Positions 31,275-33,940 of a stretch of DNA of 33,940 bases are shown here, piece by piece. The notes beneath the pieces were generated by a model. The model saw nothing but the letters and a program-made list of their open reading frames with translations, was not told the DNA's origin and ran no database searches. The stretch covers positions 1 through 33,940 of the forward strand of contig JAGAFU010000002.1 in the NCBI GenBank assembly GCA_017627955.1. Direction: 5' to 3'. How positions within the stretch are numbered: position 1 is the first letter of the stretch; each line of letters starts with the position of its first letter. The translations under genes were made by a program, and so were the position numbers. Source of the stretch: Bacteroidales bacterium. GTDB lineage: Bacteria; Bacteroidota; Bacteroidia; Bacteroidales; UBA932.

Positions 31275-31460
31275 CGCTATACAATGCATTACAGGTGCCG
31301 CACGTCAGTGCGGCATTTGTGTTTGACGGAGTATCCGTCGTGAGCTGGCTCACGTAAGGATATGACGGCAGGCACAAAGCGACGTAGTCGCACCTGGTAA
31401 TGCATTGTTCCCGGTCATCAAGGGATGTCGGAGCGCAGCGACGAAATCCCTCACTCACCG
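31259..31460. repeat. Direct repeat of the tRNA-Ser 3' end (att-like sites)
   Basis: AATCCCTCACTCACCG occurs at 31259-31274, within tRNA-Ser, and again at 31445-31460. The copies are 186 bp apart start to start and flank non-tRNA DNA. This is the footprint expected of attL and attR after integration of an element into a tRNA gene. No integrase gene lies between or beside them. Confidence 0.7.
31281..31408. other. Highly structured multi-helix element next to tRNA-Ser
   Basis: An 18-bp closing helix pairs 31281-31298 with 31390-31408, with one bulged G. Inside it are hairpin GCCGCAC-GTCA-GTGCGGC (31297-31314), helix TTTGTG / CACAAA (31316-31321 with 31373-31378), GACGGA-GTA-TCCGTC (31325-31339), CGTGAGC-TG-GCTCACG (31339-31354) and GCGAC-GTA-GTCGC (31379-31391). 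Neighbouring helices share or overlap 1-2 bases at their ends. No ORF explains it. It may be a structured RNA co-transcribed with the tRNAs, or a mobile palindromic DNA element. Confidence 0.6.
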
Positions 31461-31545
31461 TTCCGCTGCGGCGCCGACGCGCTTTCGCGTTGCTCAAAGT
31501 GCCCAGTGGGAGACCATTTTTCAAACCGAAAGATGGCCGCTTTTC

Positions 31546-31719
31546 CTAAGTGATTGCTCCATAAGCATTTACAAATTCTTCATGTGAAAACATCGGGAAT
31601 AAACACGGCATGTTTTCGTATGGAATCAGGTTATAGTGCAGATTATCAACTATTTCCCAGATAGCTCTCATCTCCCGGTTTGAAAAAATACCTTCAACTT
31701 TTGGCCATTTCGCCTGTGA
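31546..31719 (-). pseudogene. Frameshifted 3' remnant of an unidentified gene
   Basis: On the minus strand a 57-codon open stretch without a usable early start reads like real protein: VEGIFSNREMRAIWEIVDNL, then PYENMPCLFPMFSHEEFVNA. Just upstream, in another frame, RISDLITGEMAK runs into a stop at an AAAA tract, suggesting a one-base frameshift at about 31703-31706. The rest of the gene is not visible. The family is not recognised. Confidence 0.4.
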
Positions 31720-31753
31720 TTAAGTCGCTAATCCGCACCCACGGAGACTATAT

Positions 31754-32059
31754 CTATATGCGTGGACAGACTGGACTGTACCTGATTAGGTTCCCCTCCA
31801 GTCTGTACCCTCCTGCCCGGAGTTCTTCCGCAGAGACAATCCGTGGAAAGCCCCTGTCGTCCCTCTCCTCAAGGTAAACAGGCCGGACACTCGACACCCT
31901 GCCGGTGTACCCCTCCGGGACCTCGAACATGTCCCCGGAAGACACCGAGACCCTCACGGCCGGGCCACCGATCGCCGCCATACCAGTCTGATAGGTCTCG
32001 GCATCTCCCATGAAGGTCCTGGATGCAGTCTCTTTGTCCGGGTGCATGAATATTGTCAT
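31754..32059 (-). CDS. Unrecognised 101-residue protein
   Basis: The start is set at MTIFMHPDKETASRTFMGDA (32059), 16 nt after a -7-like TATATTCG; the frame extends to 32167 but gains a Cys/Arg-rich, unlikely N-terminus. The product is soluble. Its second half is beta-rich (VRVSVSSGDMFEVPEGYTGR, VSSVRPVYLEERDDRGFPRI) and it ends in EGNLIRYSPVCPRI. No signal peptide or known motif is seen. It lies on the same strand as the FKBP gene but 140 nt away, and its 3' end borders a gene remnant. Confidence 0.5.
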   Translation of the reverse strand: MTIFMHPDKETASRTFMGDAETYQTGMAAIGGPAVRVSVSSGDMFEVPEGYTGRVSSVRPVYLEERDDRGFPRIVSAEELRAGGYRLEGNLIRYSPVCPRI

Positions 32060-32199
32060 GGTAGTGCCTTTTTCGCGAATATAGCCCCCGGATGTGCCAA
32101 ACCAAGGCGCGACCTGGCATTGCCGAACTTGCAAATACCCTGTTTTTTTTTGGCAGCAGCGCCTCAAACCTTGCGAAGGAAGGATCCCGTTGACGGCTC

Positions 32200-32619
32200 C
32201 TACACCCGCTCGATTTTGACGAGCTCAATCTCGAATATCAGAGTGCTGTTGGCGGGAATGCCGTCCAGCTTCATGGAACCGTAGCCCCATTTGGCAGGGA
32301 TATAGACCTCGAAGATGTCGCCCTCCCGCATTCTGACCAGGGCCACCTGAAACCCCATGATGAGGTCCCGGACTGTGAACAGGGCCGGAAGCGGCTGGCC
32401 CTCAGTTGTGTCGAACACGGTGCCGTCGATAAGCCTTCCCGTGTAATTGACATACACCACCCCTGACGGGGACGGCCTCCTGGTTCCGTGTCCCTCTTTG
32501 AGCCTCCTGTACATTATTCCGCTATCGAGGACTACCACGCCTTCCTCCTTGGCCTTCTCCGCCAGGAACGCCTCATTCGCCTCCTTGTAGGCGTTCGACT
32601 TATTCTTTTTCATTCGCAT
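32200..32619 (-). CDS. FKBP-type peptidyl-prolyl cis-trans isomerase
   Basis: A 139-residue protein with one FKBP domain (about residues 50-137): VVYVNYTGRLIDGTVFDTTE, LIMGFQVALVRMREGDIFEV, YIPAKWGYGSMKLDGIPANS and LIFEIELVKIE. These are the active-site strand, the central helix and the closing strands. In place of the usual Phe-Asp pair it has VFDTT, which is intact. It lacks a signal peptide and starts with a Lys/Asn-rich helix, so it is a cytoplasmic folding catalyst. The second ATG (MKKNKSN, 32613) is an equally possible start. Confidence 0.92.
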   Translation of the reverse strand: MRMKKNKSNAYKEANEAFLAEKAKEEGVVVLDSGIMYRRLKEGHGTRRPSPSGVVYVNYTGRLIDGTVFDTTEGQPLPALFTVRDLIMGFQVALVRMREGDIFEVYIPAKWGYGSMKLDGIPANSTLIFEIELVKIERV

Positions 32620-32655
32620 AATAAAACTCTTCCCTTTACCAGCAATAATAGTATG

Positions 32656-33792
32656 TCAATATAAGAAACCAAAGGCCCAGAGGGGGATTTTCCGGAACAC
32701 GGCGCTCTCTATGTCATCGGCGGCCACATATCCGTTCTTCGCATCCTTAACCTGCCTGAACCCTTTGTCTTCGCCACCGACCTCTACCACGATATCTCCA
32801 TCTATCTTGAAATCCCCTCCAGCGATACCGCCGTATTCCACAAGGTGGCCGGTTCCCGCAAGTTGATTGCAGAAGAAACTCTCGCGGACCGTCCCTATAT
32901 CAGGAGTCACGGAGGACAATGTGTAGATGAGGTTAGGGTTGTCGAGAAGAATCTTGTCCGGCTTCTGCAGGTCGCTAGTGGATGCGAGGTCGCTGAACAG
33001 TCTTCTTATCAGTTTCGCCTCCTCAAGGTTTTTCATGTACTTCAGAGTTGTTGGACGCTGTATGCCAATATTCCTTGATATCTTCGAGATGTCCACTTGG
33101 AACGGCACCAGTCGAGAAAGCACCTGCAAGAGCGCTTTAACTTTCCTGGTGTTGCCGACTTCCAATCCCCGGTGAGCCGTCAGTTCTGATTCGATTATGT
33201 AGTTTACGACTCCCTGCACTTTGTTTTGATAGACACCTTTTTCCTCAAAATAAAACGGGTAGTAACCGGCTTTGAGGTAATTCTTGAAATACTCGAGAGG
33301 CTTGATGTACTTCCTTATCCGCATGCAAAAGCCTGCGGGATCGGATAATAGGTCATCCAAGGAGATTGGATCCAGCTGGATACCTGTCTCAAACCAAAGA
33401 TATTCCCGAAAAGACAGCCCAGGCATCTCATACTCCACAAGTCGGCGAGACAAATCCGCTTGGCCGTCGTTGAAACGGATCAATGAAGAGCCACTCGCGA
33501 CGACATGAAGATCCCGGTACAGATCATATATTTCCTTCAGTTCACGGCTCCAGTTGTCGTACTTGTGGATCTCGTCAATGAACAAGTGGGTTCCTCCTTC
33601 GCGGACGAATCGCATTGCTGTTTCTGTAAGTGTGTGCTCCGTGAAATATCCAGTATCCGCCGAGCAATATAGGACATGGCGATCACCAGCCTTGAAATGC
33701 TTCCTGATGTATTGCTGGATCAGGGTTGATTTGCCGACTCCTTTCGGTCCCTTTATCCCGATAAGCCTGCTGTTCCAGTTGATCTTATCCAT
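32656..33792 (-). CDS. AAA ATPase with DUF4143-type C-terminus, 5' end altered by an insertion
   Basis: A 378-residue ATPase. The start is taken as MDKINWNSRLIGIKGPKGVG (33792), the last ATG before Walker A GPKGVGKST (residues 15-23). Walker B follows as THLFIDEIHKYDNW, then ASGSSLIRF as sensor 1 and EYEMPGLSFREYLWFE, typical of the family. The C-terminal half carries a winged helix (QRPTTLKYMKNLEEAKLIRR) and a PD-(D/E)XK-like end (DIVVEVGGEDKGFRQVKDAK). Relatives usually have about 20 more residues before Walker A. The frame upstream of 33792 is antisense to an insertion sequence, so the native N-terminus is probably lost. Expression from the new start is uncertain. Confidence 0.8.
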   Translation of the reverse strand: MDKINWNSRLIGIKGPKGVGKSTLIQQYIRKHFKAGDRHVLYCSADTGYFTEHTLTETAMRFVREGGTHLFIDEIHKYDNWSRELKEIYDLYRDLHVVASGSSLIRFNDGQADLSRRLVEYEMPGLSFREYLWFETGIQLDPISLDDLLSDPAGFCMRIRKYIKPLEYFKNYLKAGYYPFYFEEKGVYQNKVQGVVNYIIESELTAHRGLEVGNTRKVKALLQVLSRLVPFQVDISKISRNIGIQRPTTLKYMKNLEEAKLIRRLFSDLASTSDLQKPDKILLDNPNLIYTLSSVTPDIGTVRESFFCNQLAGTGHLVEYGGIAGGDFKIDGDIVVEVGGEDKGFRQVKDAKNGYVAADDIESAVFRKIPLWAFGFLY

Positions 33793-33940
33793 TTGACCCC
33801 TGACTTGAACTGAAAAAAGTTGACACTTTGTGAGGGCCAAAAACAAAGAGTCAATGGAACAGAAAACAGTCAAGCAGAGGTTCTGGAATGAGGACCTTGG
33901 ATGGTACGATGAACGGGAGATTGCGACCGGGAAGTACAAG
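33793..33940 (+). mobile_element. Left end of an insertion sequence (partial)
   Basis: Starting right at the altered ATPase start, the sequence TTGACCCCTGACTTGAACTG begins a terminal region with repeated TTGAC and AACT motifs, followed by a plus-strand ORF that runs off the window. The layout (terminal repeat, about 60 nt, transposase-like start) fits an IS, possibly of the IS3 type. The right end is outside the window. Confidence 0.55.
33854..33940 (+). CDS. N-terminus of a putative transposase or its helper ORF (partial)
   Basis: The ATG at 33854 opens a frame of 29 codons to the window edge, MEQKTVKQRFWNEDLGWYDE and on. The length is too short for a family call. The IS-like context immediately upstream makes a transposase or OrfA-type protein likely. 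Confidence 0.4.
   Translation, partial: MEQKTVKQRFWNEDLGWYDEREIATGKYK

Noticed and set aside
31259-31460. CRISPR-like array
   Set aside because: Only two copies of a 16-mer, which is a tRNA end, and no regular spacers.
31120-31524. 134-codon minus-strand frame over the tRNAs
   Set aside because: Its VSEGFEPPVR stretch is the usual spurious translation of antisense tRNA-Ser; the second VSEGF comes from the repeated tRNA end.
31680-31877. 65-codon plus-strand frame
   Set aside because: It overlaps the 101-residue minus-strand gene and a gene remnant, with no promoter or domain sign.

Overview
The window looks like chromosomal DNA of a Bacteroidales bacterium, probably gut- or rumen-associated; the genus cannot be fixed by eye. 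Evidence: GC near 50%, repeated promoter elements of the Bacteroidota type (-7 TAnnTTTG or TAnnTTCG, in several cases with a TTTG-like -33 box 19-20 nt upstream), weak Shine-Dalgarno use, and families typical of the group (TPR-TM-LuxR sensors, a TonB-dependent receptor, calycin-like and DUF4301 proteins, C69 dipeptidase, GH38, AAA/DUF4143 ATPase).

Layout. 1-2774 is an accessory patch: a truncated agmatine-deiminase-like gene, an unrecognised two-gene cassette behind a palindrome-rich promoter, a small orphan gene, an orphan terminator and a large nested dyad. 2775-4138 (-) is a three-gene run (unknown, shortened flavin-reductase-like protein, GNAT acetyltransferase). 4289-6964 holds a TPR-TM-LuxR regulator divergent from a 71-residue LuxR HTH protein that leads into a LamG-like/OmpA envelope protein. 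6984-9914 (-) holds a lipoprotein, a CE7 acetyl esterase and a DUF362 lipoprotein. 10024-13498 (+) holds the most striking gene, a Na+/phosphate symporter fused to PhoU repeats and then to an OmpR/PhoB winged-helix DNA-binding domain, followed by DUF4301.

13503-23252 (-) is a long run of flavin and envelope genes: a secreted FMN-binding protein, a YhiN-like flavoprotein, MATE exporter, DUF3737 beta-helix protein, C69 dipeptidase, AraC regulator, TonB-dependent receptor, calycin-like lipoprotein and DUF554 membrane protein. 23324-29806 (+) carries an alpha/beta hydrolase and a tight set of inositol-monophosphatase-like, HD, glycerophosphodiesterase and GH38 mannosidase-like genes, facing a glycosidase-like lipoprotein on the other strand. 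The set suggests salvage of glycans or phosphorylated head groups.

30942-33940 is a tRNA cluster (Val-CAC, Pro-AGG, Ser-CGA) and a recombination hot spot. The 3' end of tRNA-Ser is duplicated 186 bp away, and between the copies lies a strongly folded multi-helix element. Beyond it come a frameshifted gene remnant, a small unknown gene, an FKBP isomerase, and an AAA/DUF4143 ATPase whose 5' end abuts what appears to be an insertion sequence running off the window.

All calls are from reading the sequence; no database search was run.
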